DNA from: Pseudonocardia sp.
GTDB lineage: Bacteria > Actinomycetota > Actinomycetes > Mycobacteriales > Pseudonocardiaceae
DNA length: 64,000 bases
Direction of reading: 5' to 3'
NCBI GenBank assembly: GCA_019244295.1
Contig: JAFASX010000084.1
Location: forward strand, 1-64,000
Made by a program: the position numbers and the translations under genes. The notes beneath the pieces were generated by a model. The model was not told the DNA's origin and ran no database searches. It worked only from the letters and a program-made list of their open reading frames with translations. This document shows positions 32,365-41,995 of the stretch, piece by piece (position 1 is the first letter of the stretch; every line of letters starts with the position of its first letter).

Positions 32365-33468
32365 ATGATGATACGACCTGGGCGACATCGAATTCCTCGG
32401 CCAACTCGCATTCTGGCTTTGGTGCTAGCTGTGCTGGTCACCGGTGGGATTGTGCTGGTCACCGGAACCGCGTCGGCGCGCGGCGGCCGCGGCGCGGCCG
32501 AGGATCGCGCCGCGCTGAATGATTACGGCCGGAAGCACCGCGGAAAAAATCGCAAGGACAAGGAAAATGTGGAGTTTCCGGGCCGAGACAAAGCCGGCCC
32601 GGCGGACGGTAACGAGTTCGTGGATATCCGAGAGGTAACTCCTGGCGCGGATCCCACCAAAGAGCGCCGAGCCGGCTCGAGCGGCAGCTTCCTGGCCCGC
32701 TGTGGCACCAACGAGAATGGCCATCGCAACTCCGACAACTACATGGTGACTCCGGGTAAAAGAAACGGCGCTCAGCATATTCACGACTATGTGGGTAACC
32801 TCTCGACCAACGCGTTCTCCGACGACCGAACTCTGCATGCCGCCGGCACGACCTGTGACCGCAATAATCAGTCGACGTTCTTCTGGCCAGTGCTGCGGGA
32901 CATTCGGTTCCAAGACGGTGACGTTTTCGCCGACGGCGGTGGCAAGGACGGCAACTTTGGTCGTATCCTGCGCCCGGCGTCCGCCGAGCTACGCTTTCTG
33001 GGTAGTGCGACCGGCAAAGTGATCTCAATGCCGGATAATTTGATGATCATCACTGGCGACGCCAAGGCGAGGACGAACGGCAAGAAGAACGCGAACGCGA
33101 AATGGAGCTGCACCGGCTTCACTAATCGAATTACTGATAAGTATCCACTGTGTCCCGAAGGTAGTCGACTCATGCGAATCCTCGACTTTCCGAGTTGTTG
33201 GGACGGCCGGCATCTGGACTCGAAGGACCATCGCTCGCATGTCATCTTCCCGAGAGAGAACGGGAGATGCAAGCGTGGTTTCCGGGCGATTCCGCAACTG
33301 CGGGTTACCTTGACTTACGATCGTCCCCATGGGCGTGACTTCGCGGTGGACACGTTCCCCGATCAACGTCACGATCCGCGTACAGATCATTCCGACTTCG
33401 AGAACATTGCTTCGAGGGAAGTGCTCGACCTGGCCGCGGACTGTATCAACTCGGGTCGAGACTGCTAG
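32365..33468 (+). CDS. Secreted DUF1996 protein
   Basis: The ATG at 32365 (MMIRPGRHRI...) follows a GAGGAG site and gives 367 residues. A signal peptide is clear: RILALVLAVLVTGGIVLVTGTASARG. After a lysine-rich low-complexity linker, the DUF1996 domain shows FLARCGTNENGHRNSDNYMV, AQHIHDYVGNLSTNAFS, FFWPVLRDIRF, and a late cysteine-rich FPSCWDGRHLDSKDHRSHVIF block typical of the family. Four or more Cys suggest disulfides outside the cell. These proteins are common in actinobacteria and fungi; their function is not established. Confidence 0.93.
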   Translation: MMIRPGRHRIPRPTRILALVLAVLVTGGIVLVTGTASARGGRGAAEDRAALNDYGRKHRGKNRKDKENVEFPGRDKAGPADGNEFVDIREVTPGADPTKERRAGSSGSFLARCGTNENGHRNSDNYMVTPGKRNGAQHIHDYVGNLSTNAFSDDRTLHAAGTTCDRNNQSTFFWPVLRDIRFQDGDVFADGGGKDGNFGRILRPASAELRFLGSATGKVISMPDNLMIITGDAKARTNGKKNANAKWSCTGFTNRITDKYPLCPEGSRLMRILDFPSCWDGRHLDSKDHRSHVIFPRENGRCKRGFRAIPQLRVTLTYDRPHGRDFAVDTFPDQRHDPRTDHSDFENIASREVLDLAADCINSGRDC

Positions 33469-33579
33469 ATGTGATCGAATCGGCGAACAGCCTTGGCCTC
33501 ATTCGGTTGGGATGCCGCGTGGGGCCCGGGCTGTTTGCCATGAATCGCGGTCGGGCGATTGATGTGTTAACCTGGGTTA

Positions 33580-34404
33580 ATGGGTCAGAAATATCCATCG
33601 ACGACATTGCCGACGACACGATCAAAGTCGGTTGGTCCAGCCCTGCGGCACCGTATTGCGCTACCCGAGCCTTCACTCGCCTATGACCAAGACGCCGAGT
33701 GGTTAGTTCTGCACTCGGCCGATAGTGGCTGGCGTGAGATCAGATTCCATGACTACGCGGAAATCTATGAACTTCCGGGGCTGTACGAGCAGATTTTTTA
33801 CGAGATTTTGAAGTGTAGCTCACCGAAGTTTATGAGCGATTTTCTGCGCATCGAGTTAGAATTTGCTGGAGTGGCGCCAAATCAATTGCGGGTGCTCGAT
33901 CTCGGTGCCGGCAACGGAATTATGGGCGAGGAGCTGCGCAAGCTTGGCGTGAATTTTGTGATCGGCGTGGACATCCTCGAATCGGCCGCGCGCGCCGCCG
34001 CCAGGGATCGGCCGGGTATCTACGACGAGTATCATGTGGTGGATATGACGGCATTACCCGCTGATCGGCTGAGAATAATGCGGGGATACCGCTTCAACGC
34101 GCTCACCTGCATTGCCGCGCTAGGCTTCGGCGATATTCCGCCGGCATGTCTTCGCGCGGCGTTCAATCTGCTTGCCGATGGTGGTTGGTTGGTATTTACG
34201 ATCAAGGAAGGTTTCCTTTCGGAATCCGATCACTCGGGTTTCTCCGCACTGCTCAAAGCCGCCGTTCGAGATGGCTCGCTCGAGGTTGTCGGTACTGAGG
34301 TCTATCAGCATCGACTGGCCACTAACGGTACGCCGCTGTATTACACTGGAGTCGTTGCTCGGAAGTTGGCTGACCTCGAGCCGCCTGGGCGGACTCCCGC
34401 GTAG
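33580..34404 (+). CDS. Class I SAM-dependent methyltransferase
   Basis: 274 residues. Motif I LRVLDLGAGNGIMGEELRKLG is followed by VIGVDILESAARAAARDRP and VVDMTALPADR, with ALTCIAALGFGDIPP and LADGGWLVFTIKEGFL later. Helices at the N-terminus (LYEQIFYEILKCSSP) may form a lid. It is somewhat less GC-rich than its neighbours. It looks like the C-terminal part of predicted TPR-type methyltransferases and could modify a small molecule or protein. No partner gene defines the substrate. The start is uncertain. Confidence 0.8.
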   Translation: MGQKYPSTTLPTTRSKSVGPALRHRIALPEPSLAYDQDAEWLVLHSADSGWREIRFHDYAEIYELPGLYEQIFYEILKCSSPKFMSDFLRIELEFAGVAPNQLRVLDLGAGNGIMGEELRKLGVNFVIGVDILESAARAAARDRPGIYDEYHVVDMTALPADRLRIMRGYRFNALTCIAALGFGDIPPACLRAAFNLLADGGWLVFTIKEGFLSESDHSGFSALLKAAVRDGSLEVVGTEVYQHRLATNGTPLYYTGVVARKLADLEPPGRTPA

Positions 34405-34595
34405 GCTCTGGTGTGACTCGGTCGAGTGTTCTCGGCTCCGGTACGGGTAGCCGCTCGAGCCGGTAAGGTGGCTAACGCGCGGTGGCCGTTCGGTTCTGCT
34501 GCATCTGGCCGCAGGTGTGGGAGAGTGGGGGCGGTGGCCCGCGCTGATCGGATGGTGTTTCGGGCCGGTGACAAGGACGGCGGGGAACTCAAGCC

Positions 34596-35033
34596 ATGGC
34601 GAAGTTGGTCACGGGAACGGACGGTCGAACCTGGACTGTGCGGCGGCGGATGGTGTGGACGATGCCGGCCACCGGGGACGACTTCGAGCACGACATGGAC
34701 GGCGGCCGGCCAGCCGCTATCGTGATTGTGGGTACGCTCGCTCTGTTTTATCTGGCTCTGTTGAGTTGGAAGTCGGCGGAGGTGCCCATTCCCTTCTGGA
34801 TAAAGCTCGCCGCCGTGATCGTATTATTGTTCTTTCCGGTTCGCTGGTTGTTACGTCGGCCGTGGACATTGGTGGCGCAGACGCCAGGTAGCTACGACAA
34901 AGATCGTGAGCATTGGGTCGGCACGGTTCGCGGAGTGACGCGGGCACGGGAAGAAACCAAGTTAATCATCCGCAGTATTCGGACGAGGGGCACTCCCGCG
35001 TGGGCTGAGGGCCCGCTGCAGTTGGTGAGTTAG
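34596..35033 (+). CDS. Small conserved actinobacterial membrane protein
   Basis: 145 residues with two membrane segments (AAIVIVGTLALFYLALLSW and FWIKLAAVIVLLFFPVRWLL). The N-terminal segment (LVTGTDGRTWTVRRRMVW) and C-terminal cytoplasmic tail (YDKDREHWVGTVRGVTRAREETKLIIRSI) are well composed. Proteins of this layout occur in many actinobacteria without a known role. It ends five bases before the DNA glycosylase gene, suggesting a shared transcript. Confidence 0.75.
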   Translation: MAKLVTGTDGRTWTVRRRMVWTMPATGDDFEHDMDGGRPAAIVIVGTLALFYLALLSWKSAEVPIPFWIKLAAVIVLLFFPVRWLLRRPWTLVAQTPGSYDKDREHWVGTVRGVTRAREETKLIIRSIRTRGTPAWAEGPLQLVS

Positions 35034-35037
35034 CGGC

Positions 35038-35904
35038 ATGCCCGAGCTGCCCGAGGTGCAAGCGCTCGTTGATCACCTGGGTGAACACGCCGTGGGACAT
35101 CGGGTGGCCAGGGCCGATCCGGCGGGTATGAGCGCGCTCAAGACCTTTCAACCCGCGTTGTCGGAGTTGGCTGGTCGAGAGGTTGTCGGGGTTGCCAGGC
35201 ACGGTAAGTTCCTTGACTTGAACTGCGATGGTTTACACCTCGTGATCCACCTCTCCCGCGCGGGGTGGCTTCGCTGGCATGAATCAGCTTCGGCGGCGTC
35301 GCCGAAGCCTGGACGGGGTCCGCTAGCATTGCGACTGCACCTGGACTCGCCGGGCGGGCCGGGGTTCGACCTGACCGAAGTGGGTAGCCAGAAGCGACTC
35401 GCGGTATACCTCGTTGCCGACCCGGCCGAGGTGCCTGGCATTGCCCGGCTCGGGCCGGATGCGTTCAGCGTGAGTTGCGCTGAACTGGCTGGACTGCTGG
35501 CCGGGCGCACCGAGCGGATCAAAAACTTGATCACCGACCAGAGCGTGCTCGCCGGCATTGGCAATGCCTACAGCGACGAGATCCTGCATGCCGCGCGGCT
35601 GTCCCCGTACGCGGTGGCCGGCCGGATGGGCGAGGCTGAGGTGGCCGTGCTGCACGAGGCGCTACGTTCGGTTCTGGTCGATGCCATGGCCCGCTACACA
35701 GGTGGCAACAACAACCCCGCGCGGCTCAAGGGCGAGAAGCGGTCTGGCATGCGGGTGCATGCCCGCACTGGGCTGCCCTGTCCATCATGTGGCGATCTGA
35801 TCCGGGAGGTGTCGTTCACCGACCGGTCTTTCCAGTACTGTCCCACCTGTCAAACCGGTGGCAAACCCCTCGCTGACCGTCGGCTCTCACGCCTGGTGAG
35901 ATGA
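35038..35904 (+). CDS. Fpg/Nei family DNA glycosylase
   Basis: 288 residues. The catalytic N-terminal Pro-Glu is present in MPELPEVQALVDHL. The H2TH region reads LITDQSVLAGIGNAYSDEILHAARLSPY, and the C-terminal zinc finger is CPSCGDLIREVSFTDRSFQYCPTCQ. It excises oxidised bases and cleaves the abasic site by beta,delta-elimination. The sequence is closer to the actinobacterial Fpg/Nei paralogues than to the main MutM near rnc, so substrate preference is uncertain. Coupled to the upstream membrane-protein gene and four bases from the histidine kinase. Confidence 0.9.
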   Translation: MPELPEVQALVDHLGEHAVGHRVARADPAGMSALKTFQPALSELAGREVVGVARHGKFLDLNCDGLHLVIHLSRAGWLRWHESASAASPKPGRGPLALRLHLDSPGGPGFDLTEVGSQKRLAVYLVADPAEVPGIARLGPDAFSVSCAELAGLLAGRTERIKNLITDQSVLAGIGNAYSDEILHAARLSPYAVAGRMGEAEVAVLHEALRSVLVDAMARYTGGNNNPARLKGEKRSGMRVHARTGLPCPSCGDLIREVSFTDRSFQYCPTCQTGGKPLADRRLSRLVR

Positions 35905-35907
35905 GCT

Positions 35908-37113
35908 GTGGCCGAGTTGCAGATATCCACAAGCGCCCTGCTCGCGCTGCTGGTCACCGTCATTATCGTGGCTGTGGTCGCTCTGTTGCTGCTGTGGCGG
36001 GCCCGTCGGCGGGCTTTCGCCACTCCGCTGGAGCGTGCCACCTTCTCCACTCTGCACACCGTGTCGCTCGCCGCACCCGCCCTGCGTGAGGGACTGTCCA
36101 GGCAGTCCGCCGCGTTCGCGCTGCCCTATTTGCGCACTTTACTGGAGACCTGCGGGTTGACCATGACCGATGCGTCGCCGGATATACTTGCCTGGGATGG
36201 CGAGAGCGATCACCACGCGATGGATGTCACCCAGCTGGCCAAAGAGGTGGTTAGCACCGGCCGTCAGCAGGTCGCCTCACACAGCGCGATCGATTGTGGC
36301 CGGACGGACTGCTCGGCGAGGGGCCTGGTAGTGGTACCCCTGGAGGTCGAAGGCCGGATCGTGGGCACGCTCGGAGCATTGACCGCTACCACCGCCGGGC
36401 CGGTGCTGTTGCGGGCCACCGCGCAGGTTGCCCGTTATGTATCCAGCCAGCTTGAGCTCGCGGAGCTTGACGAGTCCCGCGCTCGGCTGAGCAGGGCTGA
36501 GGTACGCGCCCTGCGCGCGCAGATCTCGCCGCATTTTGTCTACAACGCGCTGACCACCATCGCCTCGTTCATTCGAACCGATCCGAACCGCGCTCGTGAC
36601 CTGCTGCTGGAGTTCGCCGATTTCACCAGGTACTCATTCCGCAGCGCCGGGGAGTACACCACCTTGCAGGATGAGTTGGCCAATATCGAACGCTACGTCT
36701 CGTTGGAAAAGGCCCGATTTGGCGACCGGTTGAACGTGCAGCTGCGGATCGCCCCGGAAGTGTTGCAGGTCGTGCTGCCGTTCCTGGCGCTTCAACCGTT
36801 GGTGGAGAATGCGATCCGGCATGGCTTGGCCGGCAAACCGGATGGCGGTTCCATCACCATCGTGGCGGAGAACACCGGTGCCGAATGCATGATCAGCGTG
36901 GAAGACGATGGCGTCGGGATGGATCCGCGTCGGTTGCGCGAGGACATGTCCGACGCGCATCTGTCTGGAGCACACGTTGGGCTTGGCAACGTTGATGATC
37001 GCATGCGCTCGGCTTTCGGCGACGATTTCGGCTTGATTGTGGACACCGCGCCAGGGGCCGGCACGAAGATCACGCTTCGGGTGCCGAAATTCCGCGCCGG
37101 CATCCGGGTGTGA
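35908..37113 (+). CDS. LytS/BtsS-type sensor histidine kinase
   Basis: 401 residues from a GTG start. One N-terminal membrane helix (LLALLVTVIIVAVVALLLLW) is followed by a GAF-like sensory region (about 45-180). The His_kinase domain carries LRAQISPHFVYNALTTIASFIR with the phospho-accepting His. N-box and G-box are LQPLVENAIRHGL and VEDDGVGMDP...VGLGNVDDRMR. The cognate regulator is the LytTR protein encoded 1.2 kb downstream, beyond the S49 protease gene. Such pairs in Pseudonocardiaceae sit beside acetate/pyruvate symporters, as here, so it probably senses a carboxylate or nutrient state (inference). Confidence 0.93.
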   Translation: MAELQISTSALLALLVTVIIVAVVALLLLWRARRRAFATPLERATFSTLHTVSLAAPALREGLSRQSAAFALPYLRTLLETCGLTMTDASPDILAWDGESDHHAMDVTQLAKEVVSTGRQQVASHSAIDCGRTDCSARGLVVVPLEVEGRIVGTLGALTATTAGPVLLRATAQVARYVSSQLELAELDESRARLSRAEVRALRAQISPHFVYNALTTIASFIRTDPNRARDLLLEFADFTRYSFRSAGEYTTLQDELANIERYVSLEKARFGDRLNVQLRIAPEVLQVVLPFLALQPLVENAIRHGLAGKPDGGSITIVAENTGAECMISVEDDGVGMDPRRLREDMSDAHLSGAHVGLGNVDDRMRSAFGDDFGLIVDTAPGAGTKITLRVPKFRAGIRV

Positions 37114-37128
37114 TCTCGCCGCGCGACT

Positions 37129-37170
37129 CGTGAGTGGCGAGTATGGCTATAGCCATACTCGCCACTCACG
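37129..37170. repeat. Perfect 42-bp palindrome, GAGTGGCGAGTATGGCT family, copy 1
   Basis: CGTGAGTGGCGAGTATGGCT followed directly by its exact complement; no loop bases. It lies 16 bp after the histidine kinase stop. A near-identical 44-bp palindrome occurs at 62121. It could fold as a terminator hairpin and belongs to a dispersed repeat family. Confidence 0.85.
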
Positions 37171-37190
37171 GGCACGCGTAGCGTGCACGT

Positions 37191-38075
37191 ATGGCAACCT
37201 TGCTGCACAGGCTTCCGAGCACCGTTGCCGAGCGCCTCCCCGGGCGGTTCGGCGAGCGGGCTGAACGTTCCGTGGTGGGTGTGGTCCGGCTGCATGGTCT
37301 GATCACGCCGGCGATGAGCCCGGTCGCACGCTCCGTGATCAACTTGACCGCGGTTGAGCCGGTGCTCAAGCGCGCGTTCACGACCGACCGGCTGGTCGCG
37401 GTAGCGCTTCAGATTAACTCTCCGGGTGGGGCGCCAACTCAGTCAGCCCTGGTCGCGGATCGGATTCGGGGTTTGGCCGGAGAACGTGGGGTGCCGGTGC
37501 TCGCTTTCTGTGAGGACGTCGCGGCATCCGGCGGGTACTGGCTAGCATGCGCGGCCGACGAGATCTACGCTCATCCCACCTCATTGGTCGGTTCCATCGG
37601 GGTGATCAGCGGGGGCTTCGGACTGGCCGGTCTGCTGGAGCGTCTCGGCGTGGAGCGCCGGATCTACACGGCCGGCAGCCACAAGTCTAGACTGGACCCA
37701 TTCCTGCCGGAGCGCCCCGAAGATGTGGTCTGGTTGACCGATATGCAGGCTCAGCTGCACGAGCAGTTCCAGAACTGGGTCCTGCAGCGTCGGGGTGATC
37801 GTCTGATCGCGGACCACGCGGAGTTGTTTACCGGCGAGGTATGGACTGGCGTGGCCGCACTGGGGCGCGGACTGGTTGACGGGCTGGGTACTCTCCGTGA
37901 GGTCATCTCAACTCGCTTCCCTGACGCCGAACCGGTGCTCATCGAGGGCCGCAAGCCGTTGTTGGCCCGGCTCGGGCTGGCTGGTGTTCCTGGCATGCTT
38001 GACCGTTCCGGTTTTGTCGAGGAGCTGTTGGCGGCGGCCGAGGCTCGCGCCGCGTGGGCTCGGTTCGGGCTGTAG
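37191..38075 (+). CDS. S49 family peptidase (SppA-like)
   Basis: 294 residues. The Ser-Lys dyad of signal peptide peptidase A is visible: the Ser in CEDVAASGGYWLACAADEIYA and the Lys in RIYTAGSHKSRLDPFLPE. LQINSPGGAPTQSALVADRIR is the preceding conserved block. It lacks an obvious N-terminal membrane segment, unlike E. coli SppA, and resembles the short, single-domain form. It would degrade cleaved signal peptides or membrane-associated fragments. It sits between the kinase and regulator genes of the two-component pair. Confidence 0.92.
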   Translation: MATLLHRLPSTVAERLPGRFGERAERSVVGVVRLHGLITPAMSPVARSVINLTAVEPVLKRAFTTDRLVAVALQINSPGGAPTQSALVADRIRGLAGERGVPVLAFCEDVAASGGYWLACAADEIYAHPTSLVGSIGVISGGFGLAGLLERLGVERRIYTAGSHKSRLDPFLPERPEDVVWLTDMQAQLHEQFQNWVLQRRGDRLIADHAELFTGEVWTGVAALGRGLVDGLGTLREVISTRFPDAEPVLIEGRKPLLARLGLAGVPGMLDRSGFVEELLAAAEARAAWARFGL

Positions 38076-38286
38076 ATGTTATGGCAGATGTTATGGCGGT
38101 GGATGTTATGACAGTGTGGCTCGGCAGTAGCGGCCCAGAACTGGTCGGGGGGATGGGTGATTGTCGGCTGGAATCTGGCACTAGACGGCAATCACCGCCA
38201 AATAGTTCGAGCCGAAAGACTCCGCTGATCGAGGGCGCGGTGCGATGATGGTGTTCGCAGCGCCGAGTGTGCAGGATGAGGAGATC

Positions 38287-39168
38287 GTGAACAACGCAGA
38301 TGTCTCAGGCGGACTCGTCGTTCTAGCTGTGGATGACGAGAAGCCGGCGCTCGACGAACTCGCGTTCCTACTCGGTCAAGACCAGCGCGTCGGAACGGTG
38401 CTCACCGCGTCGAACGCAAACGACGCGCTGCGCATGCTCAGCACGCGAGAGCGCCCCCGGGATGGTGGTCCATCCGGGGCCGCTCACTTACCGGTGCCGA
38501 GGCATCCGGTGACTGGGGCGCCGATCGCCCGCAGCACCGATGTGGACGTGGTGTTTCTGGACATCCGGATGCCGGGGCTAGACGGTATGGAGCTGGCGAG
38601 GGTGTTTTCCTCAATGGCGGTCCCACCCGCTGTGGTGTTCGTCACCGCGCACGACGACCGGGCGGTGGATGCTTATGAGGTCGGTGCGGTCGACTACTTG
38701 CTCAAGCCGCTTCGGACAGAGCGGTTACGCCACTCACTTGACCGGATTCTGTCCACCCGGGTCGTGCCCAGCGCCGATCCCGGTCGCGACGACAACCCAG
38801 GCGACGATGAGGTGATCCCGGTCGAGCTTGCGGGCACCACCAAGCTGGTGCCCCGCTCCGCGGTCCGCTACGTCGAAGCTCAGGGCGACTACGCCCGACT
38901 GCACACCAACGATAACAAGAGCCACCTGGTGCGCATCCCGCTTTCGGTGCTGGAAGATCGCTGGCGTGACGCTGGGTTCGTGCGTATCCACCGCTCTTAT
39001 CTGGTTTCGCTGCCCCTGGTCACCGAACTGCGGTTGTCTGGATCAGGCTACGTGGTGCGGATCGGTTCTGGATCGGACACCGCTGAGCTGCCGGTCAGCC
39101 GCCGGCACACGCGGGAGCTCAAAGATCGTCTAGTCCGTGCCACGAAGCAGGCGTGGAGCCAGCGATGA
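38287..39168 (+). CDS. LytTR-family response regulator
   Basis: The GTG at 38287 with GAGGAG just upstream is preferred (293 residues); the ORF track begins at 38245. The receiver has LAVDDEKPALDELAFLL, phospho-acceptor VVFLDIRMPGLDG, FVTAHD and DYLLKPL. A proline/arginine-rich insert of about 30 residues (RERPRDGG...IARS) splits the receiver. The LytTR DNA-binding domain is VRYVEAQGDYARLHT...FVRIHRSYLVSLPLV. It is the partner of the LytS-like kinase at 35908 and lies directly before the symporter genes, its probable targets. Confidence 0.93.
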   Translation: MNNADVSGGLVVLAVDDEKPALDELAFLLGQDQRVGTVLTASNANDALRMLSTRERPRDGGPSGAAHLPVPRHPVTGAPIARSTDVDVVFLDIRMPGLDGMELARVFSSMAVPPAVVFVTAHDDRAVDAYEVGAVDYLLKPLRTERLRHSLDRILSTRVVPSADPGRDDNPGDDEVIPVELAGTTKLVPRSAVRYVEAQGDYARLHTNDNKSHLVRIPLSVLEDRWRDAGFVRIHRSYLVSLPLVTELRLSGSGYVVRIGSGSDTAELPVSRRHTRELKDRLVRATKQAWSQR

Positions 39169-39190
39169 AATCCGAGCGTGGAGCTGAGCC

Positions 39191-40183
39191 ATGAGCGATG
39201 AGGGCCGTCCGCAACCGGTTGGCTTCGAGCAGGACACGACGGACGGTCCAGGCACCGAGGAGCTAGAGGTAGACCAGCGATGGGGGGGTCCAGAAGAGGA
39301 TGCCATGCCGGACATCGCCTCCGTGGGGATGCGCCAAGAGCTGCATCGTTGGGTGCGTGCTGACCACGGACGCCTAACCGACGGGGCGCGCCGGCCGGGC
39401 GATGACGGGCGGCATGCCCGGCCGGACGGCCAGGGCCGTGACCCAAGGTTGGACTATGTACCGAAACACGCTATCAGCACGCCGGGTCCCGGCGCGGCCT
39501 CCGCCGCTGAGTTAACCGACCAGTTCCCTCGGCCGAGGCAGGACCCGACCGAGCCGCCGATGCCGGCTAGGCCTCAGCCATCGGATCCGCTTTTACCGCT
39601 GGGCGGCGTCGGTGCCGGTGGTAGAACCGTGCCCGAATCCCTAGCCATGTCAATCGCCGAGGCAGTGAGTACCGCCGAGGCAGGGGATACCGCCGAGGCA
39701 GGGGATACCGCCGAGGCAGAGGGTACCGCCGAGGCGGGTGCCACCGACGAAAGCAGGCCTCCTAGCCTCGGGGCGACCGCCTCAGCCTCTCCGAGTACGG
39801 CCTGCGTCGCGGGCGAGCAGTTGACCCCGGGTAAGCGGGTACGCGTGGTGCTCTCGCAGCGAAAGGGCAGAACTCGGCCGGTGCGTACGGTGGTCGAGAT
39901 CCAAGAGCTTACCCAGGTTGGCGAGGTGCTCAGCTCCAGCCTTATTAATTCGCAGTTGGCTCTGGCCGTCCGGGTCGGCGGTATCGCGTTGATCACGCTC
40001 GGATCGTTACCCGCGCTGTTTGTGATCTTTCCGGTGCTGGGACGGATGGAGGTTCTCGGCATGCGGTTGCCGTGGCTGCTGCTTGGAGTGCTTGCTTATC
40101 CGTTCATGCTGGCCCTGGGCTGGATGCATACTCGAGCCGCGGAACGGTTGGAACGGGTCTTCGCCGACCACATCCAGAACTGA
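39191..40183 (+). CDS. Membrane protein with long disordered N-terminus, upstream of symporter
   Basis: 330 residues. The first 220 are low complexity and include four tandem 6-residue units (TAEAGD/TAEAEG type) encoded by 18-bp repeats at 39671-39742. The C-terminal 110 residues have two membrane helices (LAVRVGGIALITLGSLPALFVIF and LPWLLLGVLAYPFMLALGWM), a layout like the DUF485 protein that accompanies acetate permeases. It is followed 60 bp later by a sodium/solute symporter, so it is probably that transporter's small-subunit equivalent. The repeat region may vary in length between strains. Confidence 0.75.
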   Translation: MSDEGRPQPVGFEQDTTDGPGTEELEVDQRWGGPEEDAMPDIASVGMRQELHRWVRADHGRLTDGARRPGDDGRHARPDGQGRDPRLDYVPKHAISTPGPGAASAAELTDQFPRPRQDPTEPPMPARPQPSDPLLPLGGVGAGGRTVPESLAMSIAEAVSTAEAGDTAEAGDTAEAEGTAEAGATDESRPPSLGATASASPSTACVAGEQLTPGKRVRVVLSQRKGRTRPVRTVVEIQELTQVGEVLSSSLINSQLALAVRVGGIALITLGSLPALFVIFPVLGRMEVLGMRLPWLLLGVLAYPFMLALGWMHTRAAERLERVFADHIQN

Positions 40184-40246
40184 ATAGTCAGCTTCCGTTG
40201 CCGGGCGATCGGATCGAGCGACACGCGGACATCGTAGGCTAGCGCT

Positions 40247-41995
40247 ATGACTATGGCGTCCATGGTATCCCTAGCCGCGATCGCGCTGGTCGCCGTGGCC
40301 TCCATTGTGATCGGTTCATTCGGCGTGCGACTCGCCCGCAACACGTCTGACTTTCTGGTGGCCTCACGCACCGTCAAGCCACTCGCAAACGCGGGCGCTA
40401 TCTCAGGGGAGTACTTGTCGGCGGCGTCGTTTCTGAGTGTCGCGGGCGCAATCCTGAAAGACGGCCCGGACGCGCTGTGGTACCCGATCGGGTTTACGGC
40501 GGGTTATCTGGCGCTGCTGTTGTTCGTTGCTGCTCCGTTGCGCCGCTCCGGTGCCTACAGTGTTCCGGACTTTGCGGAGTTCCGATTGCGCAACATCAAT
40601 CTGCAGCGGCTTTGCGCGATCTTCGTGATCGTTATCGGCTGGCTCTACCTGCTGCCGCAGCTACAGGGCGCGGGGCTCACGTTGGCCACCGTGGTGCCCG
40701 CGGTGCCGGCCTGGAGCGGCGTGGTAATTGCCGGTGTCGTGGTGGTTTCCGCTGTGGCCTTCGGCGGAATGCGATCGATTACATTCGTACAGGCGTTCCA
40801 GTACTGGTTGAAGTTCACCGCGTTGGCCCTGCCCGTGATTACTCTGCTGATCTATGTGGGCGGTGATCATCGATCGCTCAACTTGCCGGCCCCACCGCAG
40901 TTCCCCACCGACACCACGGTGAACGTCAAGACCCCTGTGTTGCTCGAGGTGAGCCAGCCGGTCACGTTCCAAGCGACTGGCGTGCTCGACGGCGAGCGAC
41001 GCGGCGGGACTGTGCGTTGGGACCCCGGCCGGCGGCACAGCGTGAGTGCTGGGTCCACCTTAGTCTTCGCGGCCGGCACCGCCGTGCCTGTTCCGGCTGG
41101 TAGCCCCACCCGCAACTCCAGTTGGCTGACTCCGCTGTCCGAGGAAGAGGATGTCCGAACGCATCTGTTTGAGATCTACTCGCTGATCATGGCGACCTTC
41201 CTGGGCACCATGGGCCTGCCTCATGTGTTGGTGCGTTTCTTCCCTAACCCGGACGGCCGGACGACTCGGCGTACCACAGTCGTCGTGCTCGCCATGCTCG
41301 GCTCTTTTTACCTGCTGCCCACGCTGCTCGGCGTGTTCTCCCGGCTCTACGTTCCACAGTTGTTGGTCAGCGGTGAGACCGATGCGGCGGTGCTGTTGCT
41401 ACCGACGGCCGCGCTGGGTGGTGGGCCGCTGCCCACGCTGCTCGGTGGCCTGGTTGCCGCCGGCGCGTGGGCCGCGTTCTTGTCTACGTCGTCCGGGCTG
41501 CTAGTGAGCGCGGCAGGGGTGCTGTCCACGAATCCGCCGCTGTTTCGGCGTGTCAGTGTGCGCGACTTCCGGGTGGCCGCGGTTTTGGCTGGGGTCGTGC
41601 CGGTTGCGCTGGCGATGTTCGCGATACGACTGGATTTCTCCGAGACGGTGTCGCTGGCGTTCGCGGTGGCGGCGTCTACCTTCTGCCCGCTGCTCGCGCT
41701 GGGTATCTGGTGGAATGGCCTGACTGACCGCGGCGCGATGGCCGGTCTGGCGGTGGGCGGGATCAGCTCGGTGACCGCTGTGATCCTCCGCCTGTTCGGC
41801 CTTACGCCCGGTGGCTGGTTTGGCTACTTGATAGCCCGCCCGGCGGCGGTCACCGTGCCGGCGGCGTTCCTGACGATGATCGTGGTCAGCAAGCTGACCA
41901 CCAATCGGAAGTTGCCGGACGCGGCCAGCCTGTTGTTGCGAATGCACGCTCCGGAGCGGCTGGGCCTGGGCGAAGACCGCATCCGCAACTTCTGA
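40247..41995 (+). CDS. Sodium/solute symporter (SSS family), divergent
   Basis: 582 residues with about 13 predicted membrane helices. Family features include GAISGEYLSAASFLSVAGAI (sodium-binding helix 1-2 region) and TFLGTMGLPHVLVRFFPNPDGRTTRRT. An extracytoplasmic insert of roughly 80 residues (PAPPQFPTDTTVNVK...SWLTPLSEEEDVRTH) is predicted to fold as a beta domain; it is absent from the ActP-like symporter at 42707. It probably imports a monocarboxylate with sodium. It shares the locus with the LytS/LytTR pair. Confidence 0.9.
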   Translation: MTMASMVSLAAIALVAVASIVIGSFGVRLARNTSDFLVASRTVKPLANAGAISGEYLSAASFLSVAGAILKDGPDALWYPIGFTAGYLALLLFVAAPLRRSGAYSVPDFAEFRLRNINLQRLCAIFVIVIGWLYLLPQLQGAGLTLATVVPAVPAWSGVVIAGVVVVSAVAFGGMRSITFVQAFQYWLKFTALALPVITLLIYVGGDHRSLNLPAPPQFPTDTTVNVKTPVLLEVSQPVTFQATGVLDGERRGGTVRWDPGRRHSVSAGSTLVFAAGTAVPVPAGSPTRNSSWLTPLSEEEDVRTHLFEIYSLIMATFLGTMGLPHVLVRFFPNPDGRTTRRTTVVVLAMLGSFYLLPTLLGVFSRLYVPQLLVSGETDAAVLLLPTAALGGGPLPTLLGGLVAAGAWAAFLSTSSGLLVSAAGVLSTNPPLFRRVSVRDFRVAAVLAGVVPVALAMFAIRLDFSETVSLAFAVAASTFCPLLALGIWWNGLTDRGAMAGLAVGGISSVTAVILRLFGLTPGGWFGYLIARPAAVTVPAAFLTMIVVSKLTTNRKLPDAASLLLRMHAPERLGLGEDRIRNF

